Source: CTSoil-043 sp963821235
GTDB lineage: Bacteria > Chloroflexota > Limnocylindria > Limnocylindrales > CSP1-4
Direction of reading: 5' to 3'
Length of the DNA stretch: 64,000 bases
NCBI GenBank assembly: GCA_963821235.1
Contig: CAWGCS010000001.1
Coordinates: 496,001 to 560,000 of the forward strand
The position numbers were made by a program, and so were the translations under genes. The notes beneath the pieces were generated by a model, which worked only from the letters and a program-made list of their open reading frames with translations, was not told the DNA's origin and made no database searches. Positions 16,274 through 25,507 of this stretch are shown here, piece by piece (the first letter of the stretch is position 1; each line of letters opens with the position of its first letter).

Positions 16274-19200
16274 TCAGCCGCACTGGTCGACGTCGCGCCA
16301 CCTGGCGACCTCGTCGGGGACCTGCTGCGTCCCGTCCGCGCCGAACGTGACGGTGACCGTCCGGTTGGGGATCTCGCCGCAGGCGGCGTCCTTCTCGACC
16401 GCCTCCCAGGAGCCGCGGGTGTACTTGTACTGCGGCGTGTCGCCCTCCGTGAAGGGCAGGGTGATCGTCCACGTCCGCTCGTCGACCCTGGTCATCGGCG
16501 TTGCCGCCGGGTCCCATCCCTGGAAGTCGCCGGCGATATGGATCGTGTCGGCCGCCGGGGTGTTGGCCGGCAGCGACACGGTGAAGGTGACGGCCACCTG
16601 CCGCGTCTGGGCCTCGACGCTCGCCTCGGCCGAGAGGGCGGACCGGTTGTAGCTGCTGTCGACGGCGGCCACGACGTACGCGTAGGTCGCCCCCGTGGCA
16701 ATCGTGTCGTCGGTGTAGGTGGGGTCGGTGGCCAGGCCGATCTGCTCGTACGGGCCGCCGGGGCTGCTGCTCCGCAGGACCGCGTAGCGGTAGAGGTCGC
16801 CGGCCGGGACGGGATCCCAGGCCAGGGTGATCGACGAGCCGGCGACCGTCGCGACGCGCGGCCGGGCCGGGGCTGGCGGCGGCTCGCGGTCGGGTCCCTG
16901 GGTGGCCTGCAGCGACAGCGCCTGCTCGGCCCGGTAGGCCCACGGCCGGCCCTCGCCGGCCACGATGCCGCCACGGTCGGCATAGGACCACGTCAGCCCG
17001 CCGTCGGTCGAGATCCGGAGGACCACGCTGAACGTCCCAAGCGCCTCCGGGCGCACCGTCCCGACGAGGCGGTCCGCGCCGTCGACGTCGGCCTCGAAGG
17101 CCATGTCGCTCCACGCGTAGTCCGCGGCGGGGTCGGCGGAGGAGGCCGGCCCGACCCCGAGCTGGGCGCGCAGCCCGATGCTGGTCCCGGCGGCAGCCGA
17201 GACGTCGGAGCGGACGAGGGCCCGGATCGGCGTCCCGGCGGCCACCGCCGAGAGAGGCTGGCTCAGGCTCGCCTCGTCCTCGAGGCGCGCGTCGGTGATC
17301 GCGACCTCCGCCAGGGCGTCCGCCTCGGGCGACCGCGCGCCGGCGTTGCCGGCCGCGTCCCGGGCCGTCACGACGTAGTGGTAGCGGGTGCCGTTGCGGA
17401 TCGTGGCATCGACGAAGGTCGCGGCTTTGGCGCTCCCGACGACCTCGTAGCCGCCGCCCGCCAGGATCGAGCGCCAGACCTCGTAGCCGGCTGCGCCGTT
17501 GACCGGCTCCCAGGCGAGCTCGACCCGGCCAGTGGCGGCCGTCGCGATGAGGGCGCCCGGCGCACCGGGCGCCTGCAGATCCGTCCCCGGAGCCGTCAGC
17601 AGGACGGCGAGGCCCCGGGCCGGCAGCTGGACGGTCACGCCGCCGGGCCCCGCCACCGTCGTGGCGCCGCCGATCGCGTCGCGGAGCCGGGTCCCGACCG
17701 GGAGCCGGTCCGCGAGGTCCACCGCCACCGTCCGGGCCTGGTCCGCGAGGTTGAGGACCACGACCGCGGCCTCGTCGGGGCTCCGCCGCAGGTAGGCCAG
17801 GGTGCCCGCCGCGTCGTCGGCGTGGACGAACTGGAGGTCGCCCGTTCGCAACGCCTCGTGGTCGCGGCGCAGCTGGCCCAGCGTCCGGTACCAGTCCCGC
17901 AGCTCGGTGTCGATCGAGTCCCAGGGGTACGGCCGCCGGTCGTCGGGGTCGTCGTGGCCGGTCAGCCCGGCCTCGGTGCCGTAGTAGATGGAGGCCATGC
18001 CCGGCCAGGTGAGCTGGAGCCCGGAGACGAGCCGCAGCTTCGCCTTCGCCTCGGCCAGCCCGGCCGACGACTCCTTGACCGCCGGATCGTCCCGGCCGGG
18101 TGCGAGGGTCCACAGGATCCTCGTCGTGTCGTGGCTGTCGACGAGGTTGAGGAGTGCCTCGAAGGCCGGCGCCGGGTAGTCCTCCATGACGCCGCGCATC
18201 CGCTCCACGAACTGCGACGGCGCCAGGCCGGCGATCGCCCCGTCGAGGTCGGCCGTGTCGCCGGCGACGAGGCCGATCACGGCCCGCCGGAAGCGGTAGT
18301 TCATCGTGCTGTCCGCCTCGTCGCCGAGGAGCCAGGCGGACGCGTCCCCCCACTGCTCGCCCAGGACCAGGGCGTCCGGGTCGGTGGCCTTCGCCGCCTC
18401 GCGGATGCGGCGCATGAAGCCGGCGCTGAGATTGTCCATGACGTCGAGGCGCCAGCCGGCAGTCCCGGCCGCCAGCCACCGCCGGACGACCCCGTCCGGG
18501 CCCGTGAACAGGTCGTAGACCGCGCCCTGCTCGACGACCTCGGGGATCGTGTCGAAGCCGAACCAGCCGACGTAGTAGGTGTCCGTCCCGCCTGTCGTCG
18601 AGGGCGCGCAGGGGGACGGCTCGTTCGGCTTCGGGGCGCGGAAGGTGAACCAGGCGCGATAGGGCGAGCCGGCCGCCTCGCAGGCGCCGACCTGGGCGTA
18701 CCGCCGCTCCCGGTCGAACCACGGCGAATCCGACGACACGTGGTTGAAGACGCCGTCGAGGAGGACCCGGATCCCCCGTGCCTTCGCCTCGTCGACCAGC
18801 CGCTCGAAGTCCGCCTGGGTCCCGAGGTCGGGGTCGATGACCTCGTAGCTGCTCGTGTCGTAGCGGTGATTGGACGGCGCGGCGAAGATCGGGTTGAGGT
18901 AGAGGACCGTGACCCCGAGGGCGGCGAGGTCGTCGAGCCTGGCCGTGATCCCAGCCAGGTCGCCGCCGTAGAAGTCGCGCCCGAGCGGGCTCTCGGTGCA
19001 GGCCACGCCCTGGTAGGCCCGACAGTACCCCTCCGGAAGGTCGTCCCAGGCCTTCTTCAGGATGGGGTTGCCGTAGACGTCGCCGTACCGGTAGACCGCG
19101 GCGCCGGTCGTTCCCGGCCGGGCATCGGGGGAGGGGTCGTTCGTCGGGTCGCCGTTGGCGAAACGGTCCGGGAAGACCTGATAGACGACGGCTCCGTGGG

Positions 19201-19846
19201 CCCAGGCGGGGGTCGTGAAGTCGGGTCGGTAGACATCGATCTGCCAGGACGCGTCGATGCTCGTCGCATAGACGCGGCCGGCGCCGCCGTCGCTGCCCTC
19301 GTTCGCCGCGCCGCCCGCCGCATCCGGCGGATCGTCCTCGACGTATCTCGTGCTCGGCCCGTCGCGGACGATGAAGCGGTACCACAGGACGGTCGGGCGG
19401 GCGGAGGTCCGGATCGTCGCCTGCCAGTAGTCGTAGCCGTGCTCGCCCAGGGTGCGGTCGCTGGCGACGACGGACATCGGGACCAGAGCCTGGATGCTCT
19501 CCCCGGCGTCCCAGACCCGCGCGGTCGCGCCGGTCAGGTCGCCCGCGGTCGCCCGCAGGCGGAGCGTGACGGCCGTGCCGGCCGGCACGGCCCCGAAGGG
19601 GATGCGGTACGTGTCGCTGCGGCTGTCGTGGGCCAGACCGGCCTCGTCGATGGCCCCGTCCGGGACGAGGGGGACGCGGTCGGCGACGGCGACCGGCCCG
19701 CCCGACGGAGAGGGCGACGGCGTCGGCGTCGGCCCCGGGCGCGTGAGCACGAGCGCCACGCCGACCAGGGCGACGGCCGCAACGACCCCGGCGACGGCGA
19801 GCGGGCCCCGGCGAGCCGCCGGGCGGGGTTGGGTCGTCGGAGCCAT
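16274..19846 (-). CDS. Secreted GH13 amylase/pullulanase with fibronectin III and starch-binding domains
   Basis: 1190 aa. An N-terminal export/anchor helix (LAVAGVVAAVALVGVALVL) and Pro-Thr-Ser linker precede a neopullulanase-type N-domain (~90-190). The GH13 barrel (~200-690) shows all four conserved regions: LDGVFNHV, GWRLDVMDN with nucleophile Asp, LVLGEQWG with acid/base Glu, and LVDSHDTTR. Then come a C-domain, a fibronectin III repeat (VELAWEPVNGAAGYEVW), a spacer domain, a second fibronectin III repeat (ITLAWDPVPAGD) and a C-terminal CBM20-like starch-binding domain (FTVSLPANTP, IAGDFQGWDPAATPM). It hydrolyses starch or pullulan outside the cell and feeds the nearby importer. Seven bases separate it from the intracellular GH13 gene. 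Confidence 0.9.
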   Translation of the reverse strand: MAPTTQPRPAARRGPLAVAGVVAAVALVGVALVLTRPGPTPTPSPSPSGGPVAVADRVPLVPDGAIDEAGLAHDSRSDTYRIPFGAVPAGTAVTLRLRATAGDLTGATARVWDAGESIQALVPMSVVASDRTLGEHGYDYWQATIRTSARPTVLWYRFIVRDGPSTRYVEDDPPDAAGGAANEGSDGGAGRVYATSIDASWQIDVYRPDFTTPAWAHGAVVYQVFPDRFANGDPTNDPSPDARPGTTGAAVYRYGDVYGNPILKKAWDDLPEGYCRAYQGVACTESPLGRDFYGGDLAGITARLDDLAALGVTVLYLNPIFAAPSNHRYDTSSYEVIDPDLGTQADFERLVDEAKARGIRVLLDGVFNHVSSDSPWFDRERRYAQVGACEAAGSPYRAWFTFRAPKPNEPSPCAPSTTGGTDTYYVGWFGFDTIPEVVEQGAVYDLFTGPDGVVRRWLAAGTAGWRLDVMDNLSAGFMRRIREAAKATDPDALVLGEQWGDASAWLLGDEADSTMNYRFRRAVIGLVAGDTADLDGAIAGLAPSQFVERMRGVMEDYPAPAFEALLNLVDSHDTTRILWTLAPGRDDPAVKESSAGLAEAKAKLRLVSGLQLTWPGMASIYYGTEAGLTGHDDPDDRRPYPWDSIDTELRDWYRTLGQLRRDHEALRTGDLQFVHADDAAGTLAYLRRSPDEAAVVVLNLADQARTVAVDLADRLPVGTRLRDAIGGATTVAGPGGVTVQLPARGLAVLLTAPGTDLQAPGAPGALIATAATGRVELAWEPVNGAAGYEVWRSILAGGGYEVVGSAKAATFVDATIRNGTRYHYVVTARDAAGNAGARSPEADALAEVAITDARLEDEASLSQPLSAVAAGTPIRALVRSDVSAAAGTSIGLRAQLGVGPASSADPAADYAWSDMAFEADVDGADRLVGTVRPEALGTFSVVLRISTDGGLTWSYADRGGIVAGEGRPWAYRAEQALSLQATQGPDREPPPAPARPRVATVAGSSITLAWDPVPAGDLYRYAVLRSSSPGGPYEQIGLATDPTYTDDTIATGATYAYVVAAVDSSYNRSALSAEASVEAQTRQVAVTFTVSLPANTPAADTIHIAGDFQGWDPAATPMTRVDERTWTITLPFTEGDTPQYKYTRGSWEAVEKDAACGEIPNRTVTVTFGADGTQQVPDEVARWRDVDQCG

Positions 19847-19853
19847 GGCCGGA

Positions 19854-21407
19854 TCAGGCCTCCACGCGGAGGGCGAGGCCAGCGCGGGCCGGGACCTCGA
19901 TGACCGCCCGGCCGTCCGCCACGACCGGGGGCCCGACCGGCTCCGCATCGCCGGGGAGGGGCACGTGGACGAGCCGGCGCCCGGCCGCCTCGGGCACGTC
20001 GACCTCGAGCCGGGCGGCCTCCTCGCCGGCGTTGAGAGCGATGACGAAGGCTGACTCGCCGTCGCTGCGCAGGTAGGCCATCGCCATCCCCTGCGCCTCC
20101 AGGACCCGGAAGGCGCCACGGCGCAGGACTGGGTTCGCCCGACGGAGGGCCGCGGCGGCGGTCACGTAGGCGAGGAGCTCTCGATCCCACGCCTCCGGCG
20201 TGGCCCACGGGAACGCCCCCCGGCAAGCGGGGTCCTGGGCGCCCGCCAGGCCGATCTCGTCGCCGTAGAAGATCGAGGGCGCGCCGGGCACCGTCATCTG
20301 GACGAGCGTCGCGAGGCGCAGCGAGGCTCGATCGCCGCTGCACATCGTGATGAAGCGCGGCGTGTCGTGGCTGTCGAGGAGGTTGAGCTGGACCGCCACC
20401 ACCTCCGGGTCGTACATCGTCAGGACGTGCTCGAGGCGGCGGGCGAAGGCCGGCCCGTCGTCGCGGGTCACCTGGCGGCGGATCGTGAAGTGCGAGCCGA
20501 TGACCTCGTCGTCGTGGTGGAGGGCGCCTACGAACGACAGCACGGCGGCCATGAACGGGTAGTTCATGAGCGCGTCGTACTGGTCGCCCCTGAGCGCCTC
20601 CGGCCGCTCCTCCCAGATCTCGGCCACGATGTAGGCCTCCGGGTTGATGGCCTTGACCCGGCGCCGGAACTCGCGCCAGAACTCGACGTCGCGGATCTCC
20701 TCCGGAACGTCGAGGCGCCAGCCGTCGATGCCGAAGCGGAGCCAGTGCTCGGCGACCCCGAAGAGGTACTCGCGGACCTCGGGGTTGTCCGTGTTCAGCT
20801 TGGGGAGCGCCGGGAGGTCCCACCAGGCCCGGTAGCCCAGCTCGCGCAGGGAGCTGACGCCGTCGAGGCGCTCGAACGGCGCGTCGGCCAGGTCGAGGAC
20901 GTCGGTGCGCTCCTCGGGGAATGCGCGGACCTGGCGGCCGGTGTCGAGCGCCTCCTGGTCGAAGTAGAACCAATACCTGTAGGGCGAATCCCGACCGACC
21001 TCCATGACGTGGTTGAAGGGCCAGAAGCCGCGGCTGGCGTGGTTGAAGACGCCGTCCAGGACGACCCGGATGCCGCGCGCGTGGCAGGCGTCCAGCAGCT
21101 CGCGCAGGGCGGCGTCGCCGCCCAGGAGCGGGTCGACGACCAGGTAGTCGTAGGTGTGGTAGCGGTGGTTCGAGGCCGACTGGAAGACCGGGTTGAGGTA
21201 GATCGCCGTGACCCCCAGCTCGATGAGGTGGTCGAGGTGCTCGACCACGCCCAGGAGGTCCCCGCCCTTGAACCCCGTCGTCGTCGGAGGCGACTCCCAG
21301 GGCTCCAGGGGTCCCGGCTTGTGGACGCGGGCGCTCGACGCGAACCGGTCTGGGAAGACCTGGTAGAAGACGGCGTCGCGGACCCAGGCGGGGGTTACGA
21401 TGGACAC
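19854..21407 (-). CDS. GH13 alpha-glucosidase/cyclomaltodextrinase-type enzyme
   Basis: 517 aa without signal peptide, so cytoplasmic. GH13 regions: VLDGVFNHA, GWRLDVPEE (nucleophile Asp), YIVAEIWEE (acid/base Glu), LLDSHDTPR; the opening WVRDAVFYQVFPDRFA is typical of the neopullulanase/maltogenic subfamily, but the long N-domain of that subfamily is missing. It should cut imported maltodextrins to glucose and maltose. GTG start preceded by TGAGGTCC. It forms a two-gene unit with the secreted amylase. Confidence 0.88.
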   Translation of the reverse strand: MSIVTPAWVRDAVFYQVFPDRFASSARVHKPGPLEPWESPPTTTGFKGGDLLGVVEHLDHLIELGVTAIYLNPVFQSASNHRYHTYDYLVVDPLLGGDAALRELLDACHARGIRVVLDGVFNHASRGFWPFNHVMEVGRDSPYRYWFYFDQEALDTGRQVRAFPEERTDVLDLADAPFERLDGVSSLRELGYRAWWDLPALPKLNTDNPEVREYLFGVAEHWLRFGIDGWRLDVPEEIRDVEFWREFRRRVKAINPEAYIVAEIWEERPEALRGDQYDALMNYPFMAAVLSFVGALHHDDEVIGSHFTIRRQVTRDDGPAFARRLEHVLTMYDPEVVAVQLNLLDSHDTPRFITMCSGDRASLRLATLVQMTVPGAPSIFYGDEIGLAGAQDPACRGAFPWATPEAWDRELLAYVTAAAALRRANPVLRRGAFRVLEAQGMAMAYLRSDGESAFVIALNAGEEAARLEVDVPEAAGRRLVHVPLPGDAEPVGPPVVADGRAVIEVPARAGLALRVEA

Positions 21408-21448
21408 GGGCTGGACCTCAGGCGGGTTGCGGCCAGGAGACTGGGTGC

Positions 21449-22003
21449 ATGCGGGTGAAGGTGCGGACGGTCGCTCCGCCCACCGACGACACCGGGCTCG
21501 ACGAGCTCGTCGCGGAGCCGATGCCGGGCCAGGAGCGGCGGGAAGAAGCCAGGATGGCCGACGGGCCTCGCCCGGCCGGTGGCGACGTCCACCTCGAGAC
21601 GCGCCGGCGGTCGCTGGCGGCGTCCGACCTCGGACCGAACGGGGACGTCGTCCTCGATCTGCTCGCCCGGGCCGCGCGGCTGACGCCGGCGGAGTGCCGG
21701 GCGCTCGATGGGGCGGCGGCCTGGCGGTGGTGGATGCTGACCCCCCTTCCCGGCTTCGGCATGCCCGGTGCCCGCGCGCTCGCGCTGCTCCGGGGCCGCG
21801 CCGACGGACGCGCGGGCGCGCTCGCGGCGCTGGAGGCGGCGGCCGCCGGGATCGCCGTCGGGGTCGGCGGGGCGAAGGCCGGCCGCTCGCGACTGCGCAC
21901 CGCCATCTCGAACGCCGGCCTGGCCGTCCTCGTCCGCGATCTCATCGAGCCGGACACCTTCGAGATCCTCTTCGGACCCTGGCGCGAGGTCATGCATCAC
22001 TGA
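21449..22003 (+). CDS. Unknown protein with C-terminal L-x-G-P-W-x-E-V motif
   Basis: 184 aa, no family recognised. The last ~60 residues are helical and Ala-rich, ending VRDLIEPDTFEILFGPWREVMHH. That end resembles the end of the protein at 55478-56002 (LEDLLSDDELDLLLGPWEEVVG), so the two are probably paralogues. ATG start with CCAGGAGA eight bases upstream; the first ~40 residues are compositionally odd and the true start could be the ATG at 21554. Confidence 0.55.
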   Translation: MRVKVRTVAPPTDDTGLDELVAEPMPGQERREEARMADGPRPAGGDVHLETRRRSLAASDLGPNGDVVLDLLARAARLTPAECRALDGAAAWRWWMLTPLPGFGMPGARALALLRGRADGRAGALAALEAAAAGIAVGVGGAKAGRSRLRTAISNAGLAVLVRDLIEPDTFEILFGPWREVMHH

Positions 22004-22013
22004 GGGACGCGGT

Positions 22014-22042
22014 GCCGGCCCGTCCGGATCGGGCGGGCCGGC
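22014..22042. terminator. Bidirectional hairpin between convergent genes
   Basis: GCCGGCCCGTCC (22014-22025) pairs with GGGCGGGCCGGC (22031-22042) with one G-T pair and a five-base loop, placed between the stop codons of the unknown gene and malG. No T tract on either side. Confidence 0.6.
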
Positions 22043-22052
22043 GACCGGCGAC

Positions 22053-22958
22053 CTAGCCCTTGACGCCGCCGGCGGTGACGCCTGAGACGAGCCACTTGGA
22101 CGAATAGAGGAAGAGCGCGATCACGGGGATCGAGATGAGGATGGAGGCCGCCGCGAGGTCGTTCCACTGGGTCTGGAACTGCTGCTGGAAGCGCTGGAGG
22201 CCCAGCGGCCACGTCAGCAGCCCCTCCTTGGAGAGGAGGATGCGGGCCAGGAAGTAGTCGTTCCAGGCGGCCAGGAAGTTGAACAGGAAGACGATCGCCA
22301 GGGCCGGCGTGGAGAGCGGCAGGAGGACCCGGTAGAACGCCTCCAGCTGGGAGCAGCCGTCGATCCGGGCCGCCTCCTCGAGCTCGACCGGGACCGTGTC
22401 GTAGTAGCCCTTCAGGATCCAGATGCTGAACGGCACCGACGTGACGGACAGGCCGATGACCATGCCCACGTAGGTGTTCGCCAGCTTGAACTGCACGGCG
22501 AGGATGTAGATCGGGACCAGCAGCATGGCGGCCGGGATGAGCTGGGTCGCCAGGAGGGTCGTCAGGCCCACGCCGCGGCCGGGGAACTTGAAGCGGCTGA
22601 AGGCGTACGCCGACGTCGCCGCGACGATGACTCCCACGATCGCCGTGCCTGTCGTCACGACCATGCTGTTGAAGAGCCACAGGGGCAGGTCCGTCTCGCC
22701 CAGCACGTGGCGGAACGCGTCGAGCGTGGCCCCGTCGGGAATGAGGGAGAAGTGGGAGTCCAGCAGCCGGTTCCCGGGCCGCAGGGCGACGCCGAGGACG
22801 CGCACGATGGGGAACGCGGCGATGATCGCCGCCCCGCCCAGCAGGAGGTGGATGGCGAGCCGCTTGAGAGGGCGATCGGTCCGGCCGCTGGCGGTCTTCG
22901 CCGGGACGGACCGGCCTGCGACCAGCGGGGTGGGGGGGACGACGTTCGAGCCGCTCAT
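22053..22958 (-). CDS. malG: Maltodextrin-type ABC transporter permease (MalG family)
   Basis: 301 aa inner-membrane permease, six helices after a ~30-residue polar N-terminus. The EAA loop that docks the ATPase is VELEEAARIDGCSQLEAFYRVLLPL. The sequence ends VSGVTAGGVKG, the standard MalG tail. ATG start overlaps the malF stop as ATGA. It partners the MalF-like permease and the binding lipoprotein upstream; the ATPase gene is not in this window. Confidence 0.92.
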   Translation of the reverse strand: MSGSNVVPPTPLVAGRSVPAKTASGRTDRPLKRLAIHLLLGGAAIIAAFPIVRVLGVALRPGNRLLDSHFSLIPDGATLDAFRHVLGETDLPLWLFNSMVVTTGTAIVGVIVAATSAYAFSRFKFPGRGVGLTTLLATQLIPAAMLLVPIYILAVQFKLANTYVGMVIGLSVTSVPFSIWILKGYYDTVPVELEEAARIDGCSQLEAFYRVLLPLSTPALAIVFLFNFLAAWNDYFLARILLSKEGLLTWPLGLQRFQQQFQTQWNDLAAASILISIPVIALFLYSSKWLVSGVTAGGVKG

Positions 22959-23980
22959 TCGTAGGCCCCCTTCAGGCTGCCCGTGCGACGGATGTAGACG
23001 ACGGTGAAGGCCAGCAGGATCAGGAAGACCACGAACGCGAACGCGGCGGCGTCGCCGTAGCGGTTGTACTGGAAGGCCTGCCGGAAGAGCGCCGTCACCA
23101 GGATGTCGCTCGTCTCGAGCTCGTTCTGGTTGATGAAGTACGGGACGTTGATGTTGTTGAACGTCCACACGGTGCCGAGGATGATCGCCGGCGTCAGGAC
23201 CGGTCGCAGCAACGGCAGGGTGATCCGGCGGAACGCCTGGCGGCTGCTCGCGCCGTCGATCTCCGCCGCCTCGTAGAAGTCGGCCGGGATGCTCTGCAGG
23301 CCGCCCAGGATGATCACCATCATGAACGGGACGCCCAGCCAGACGTTCGTGATGACCATCGCCGCGAAGTTCCAGAACGGGTCGGAGAGCCAGGCGATGG
23401 GCCCCAGGCCGACCAGCCCCAGGAGCTGGTTGGCCGCGCCGAACTCGTAGTTGTACTCGGTCCGCCAGATGAGGAGGGCGATGATCTGGGGGATGGCCCA
23501 CGGCAGGACGATGAGGGCACGGTAGATCCCCTTCCCCCGCATCTTGCGGTGGAGGAGGAGGGCGAGCCCCATCCCCAGCGACACGTGGAAGAAGACGTTG
23601 ATCGACGTCCACAGCACCGTCTGGGCGAAGAGCTGCCAGAAACCCGTCAGCTTGAGGACGGGCTCGGTGAAGACCTGGACGTAGTTCTCGAGCCCCACGA
23701 AGAGCCCGTTGGAGAGCCCCAGGAACCCCGGATCCTTGAAGTTCCGGAGGCTCATCTTGGTGAACGAGACGTTCAGCTCCCAGAGGAGCGGCCAGCCGAT
23801 CAGGAGCGCCAGGCCCAGCGCGGCGGGCGCGACGAGCATGATCGGGATGGCGTACTTCGTCTTGATGAGCCTGACGAGGAGCAGGTAGAGCAGCCCCTCG
23901 AGCAGGGCGACGACGACGGCGATGACGATGAGCGTCAGCCCGACCTGCCCGATGGCGGTCGTGACCGCGTCCAGGTTCAA
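22955..23980 (-). CDS. malF: Maltodextrin-type ABC transporter permease (MalF family)
   Basis: 341 aa. An extra N-terminal helix (LIVIAVVVALLEGLLYLLLV) precedes the six-helix core. The EAA loop reads DFYEAAEIDGASSRQAFRRITLPLL. It lacks the large periplasmic P2 loop of enteric MalF, as is usual outside Proteobacteria. Start is TTG 23978-23980 behind GGGAGGAA, the only plausible site. Translation is coupled to malG through ATGA. Confidence 0.92.
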   Translation of the reverse strand: MNLDAVTTAIGQVGLTLIVIAVVVALLEGLLYLLLVRLIKTKYAIPIMLVAPAALGLALLIGWPLLWELNVSFTKMSLRNFKDPGFLGLSNGLFVGLENYVQVFTEPVLKLTGFWQLFAQTVLWTSINVFFHVSLGMGLALLLHRKMRGKGIYRALIVLPWAIPQIIALLIWRTEYNYEFGAANQLLGLVGLGPIAWLSDPFWNFAAMVITNVWLGVPFMMVIILGGLQSIPADFYEAAEIDGASSRQAFRRITLPLLRPVLTPAIILGTVWTFNNINVPYFINQNELETSDILVTALFRQAFQYNRYGDAAAFAFVVFLILLAFTVVYIRRTGSLKGAYE

Positions 23981-24029
23981 GGGTTCCTCCCTCGGTGCGC
24001 AGGTTCCGGGCGTCGACGGGCGGTATGGC

Positions 24030-24061
24030 GAGGGCCCCGGGGCGGCAGCCCCGGGGCCCTC
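24030..24061 (-). terminator. Intercistronic stem-loop between malE and malF
   Basis: Perfect 14-bp inverted repeat GAGGGCCCCGGGGC / GCCCCGGGGCCCTC around GGCA, just after the binding-protein gene. Such structures usually hold back downstream read-through and protect the binding-protein mRNA, giving more binding protein than permease. Confidence 0.7.
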
Positions 24062-24066
24062 TGCCG

Positions 24067-25377
24067 TTACTGCTGGGAGATGCAGGTCTCCGCGGACGAC
24101 TGCATCGTCTTGGTGATGCCGGCGATGTCGCTGTTGCCCGTGAACAGGTCACGGACGCCCGCGGTCATCGAGTCGAACACGCAGCGCATCTCGAGGTTGG
24201 TCGGCTGCGGGATGCCCTTCTGCGCGGCCGCCGCGGCGCCGGCGAGCAACGTGTCGCCCGTCACGATCGGGTCGGCGATCGCCTCGGCGTTGCCGGGGAG
24301 GCGCTTGAGGGCCTTGACCATGGCCACCTGCTGGTCCCTGGCCGTGGCGTAGTTGATGAAGTCGGTCACGACGGCGAGCTTGTCGGCGTCGTCGCCGACG
24401 GCCTTGCCGACCATGAGGAAGGTGCCCGCGATGTAGGGCTTCGGATCCTCGTGGCCGGTGATCATCGGCAGCGGGCCGACGCCGAGCTTGTCGCCGAGCG
24501 CCTCGGCGTAGGCGGCGATGGTCCAGTCGCCGTTGATGATGAAGGCGGCCTTGCCGTCCTTGAAGAGCCCGTCGGCGACGTTGTAGTCGGCTTCCTTGGG
24601 GGTGACCTTGTCCGTGTACTTGAGGTCGTACATGAACTGCAGGGCGCCCTTCATGGCGTCCGTGTCGAGGGTCGGGGTGACACCGTCGTCGGCGAAGACC
24701 CGGCCGCCGAAGCCGCCCAGGAACGGGATGAGCCAGAACGACTCGGTCTGGTTGAAGACGAGGCCGTAGTTGTCGCCCTTCGTCTGCGCCTTGGCCGTGG
24801 CGATCAGCGCGGCGCTGTCCGCCGGAACGGCGTCGCCGGCCAGGGACTTGTTCCAGAACAGCATCAGCTGGTTGCCGAAGGACGTCGGGGCGCCCCACAG
24901 CTTGCCGTCGGCAGTGACGATGTCGGCGGCGGCGGGCACGAAGCTCGCCTTGTCGACGACGCTGTCGAGCGGCAGGATCAGGTCGGCCGCGGTGAACGGG
25001 CCGACGTGGTCGGCGACGGTCCAGAGGAGCTCCGGCGCGTCGCCGGCGAGGCTCGCAGTCTGGAAGTCCTCGCGGAGCGCCTCCACGTCCTTGTTCACCA
25101 CGTCGATCGTGACGTTGGAATGCAGGACCTTGTAGTCGTCGGCGAGCTTCTTGACGAACTGGAAGCTGCCGTCGGCCTCGCCCTCCTTGGTCCAGAGGGT
25201 CAGCTTGATGTCGCCCGTGGGGTAGGCGACCGGGGTCGGGGTCGGGGCCTCGGTCGCTGGCGCGGCCGTCGGCTCCGCGGACGCCGGCGCGGGCGTCGGG
25301 GTGGCTCCGCCGCTACACGCGCCGACGACGATGGCGAGCGCGCCGAGCGCGGTCACCAGCCTGGTCGTTCGCTGCAT
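24067..25377 (-). CDS. malE: Maltodextrin-binding lipoprotein
   Basis: 436 aa family-1 solute-binding protein. Lipoprotein signal peptide ends in IVVGAC with a modified Cys at about residue 21, then a Thr/Pro/Ala linker (~25 residues). The mature protein starts with KLTLWTKEGEADGSF and has KAAFIINGDWTIAAYAEAL and YIAGTFLMVGKAV, as in maltose/trehalose binding proteins. It captures oligosaccharides and hands them to MalFG. ATG start preceded by GGAGGAG. Context with two GH13 enzymes supports maltodextrin as ligand; other sugars are not excluded. Confidence 0.88.
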   Translation of the reverse strand: MQRTTRLVTALGALAIVVGACSGGATPTPAPASAEPTAAPATEAPTPTPVAYPTGDIKLTLWTKEGEADGSFQFVKKLADDYKVLHSNVTIDVVNKDVEALREDFQTASLAGDAPELLWTVADHVGPFTAADLILPLDSVVDKASFVPAAADIVTADGKLWGAPTSFGNQLMLFWNKSLAGDAVPADSAALIATAKAQTKGDNYGLVFNQTESFWLIPFLGGFGGRVFADDGVTPTLDTDAMKGALQFMYDLKYTDKVTPKEADYNVADGLFKDGKAAFIINGDWTIAAYAEALGDKLGVGPLPMITGHEDPKPYIAGTFLMVGKAVGDDADKLAVVTDFINYATARDQQVAMVKALKRLPGNAEAIADPIVTGDTLLAGAAAAAQKGIPQPTNLEMRCVFDSMTAGVRDLFTGNSDIAGITKTMQSSAETCISQQ

Positions 25378-25507
25378 GGGTCTCTGTGCTCCTCCTGCGG
25401 CCGGCCGCCACATGGCGCCGGCATCGTCCGGTTCTGCCCGTCGCCCGATGCGGACGGGTTCCGGCCTCGGATCGCCGCACGCGCGGCGACCCGCTCCTCC
25501 GGCTGGG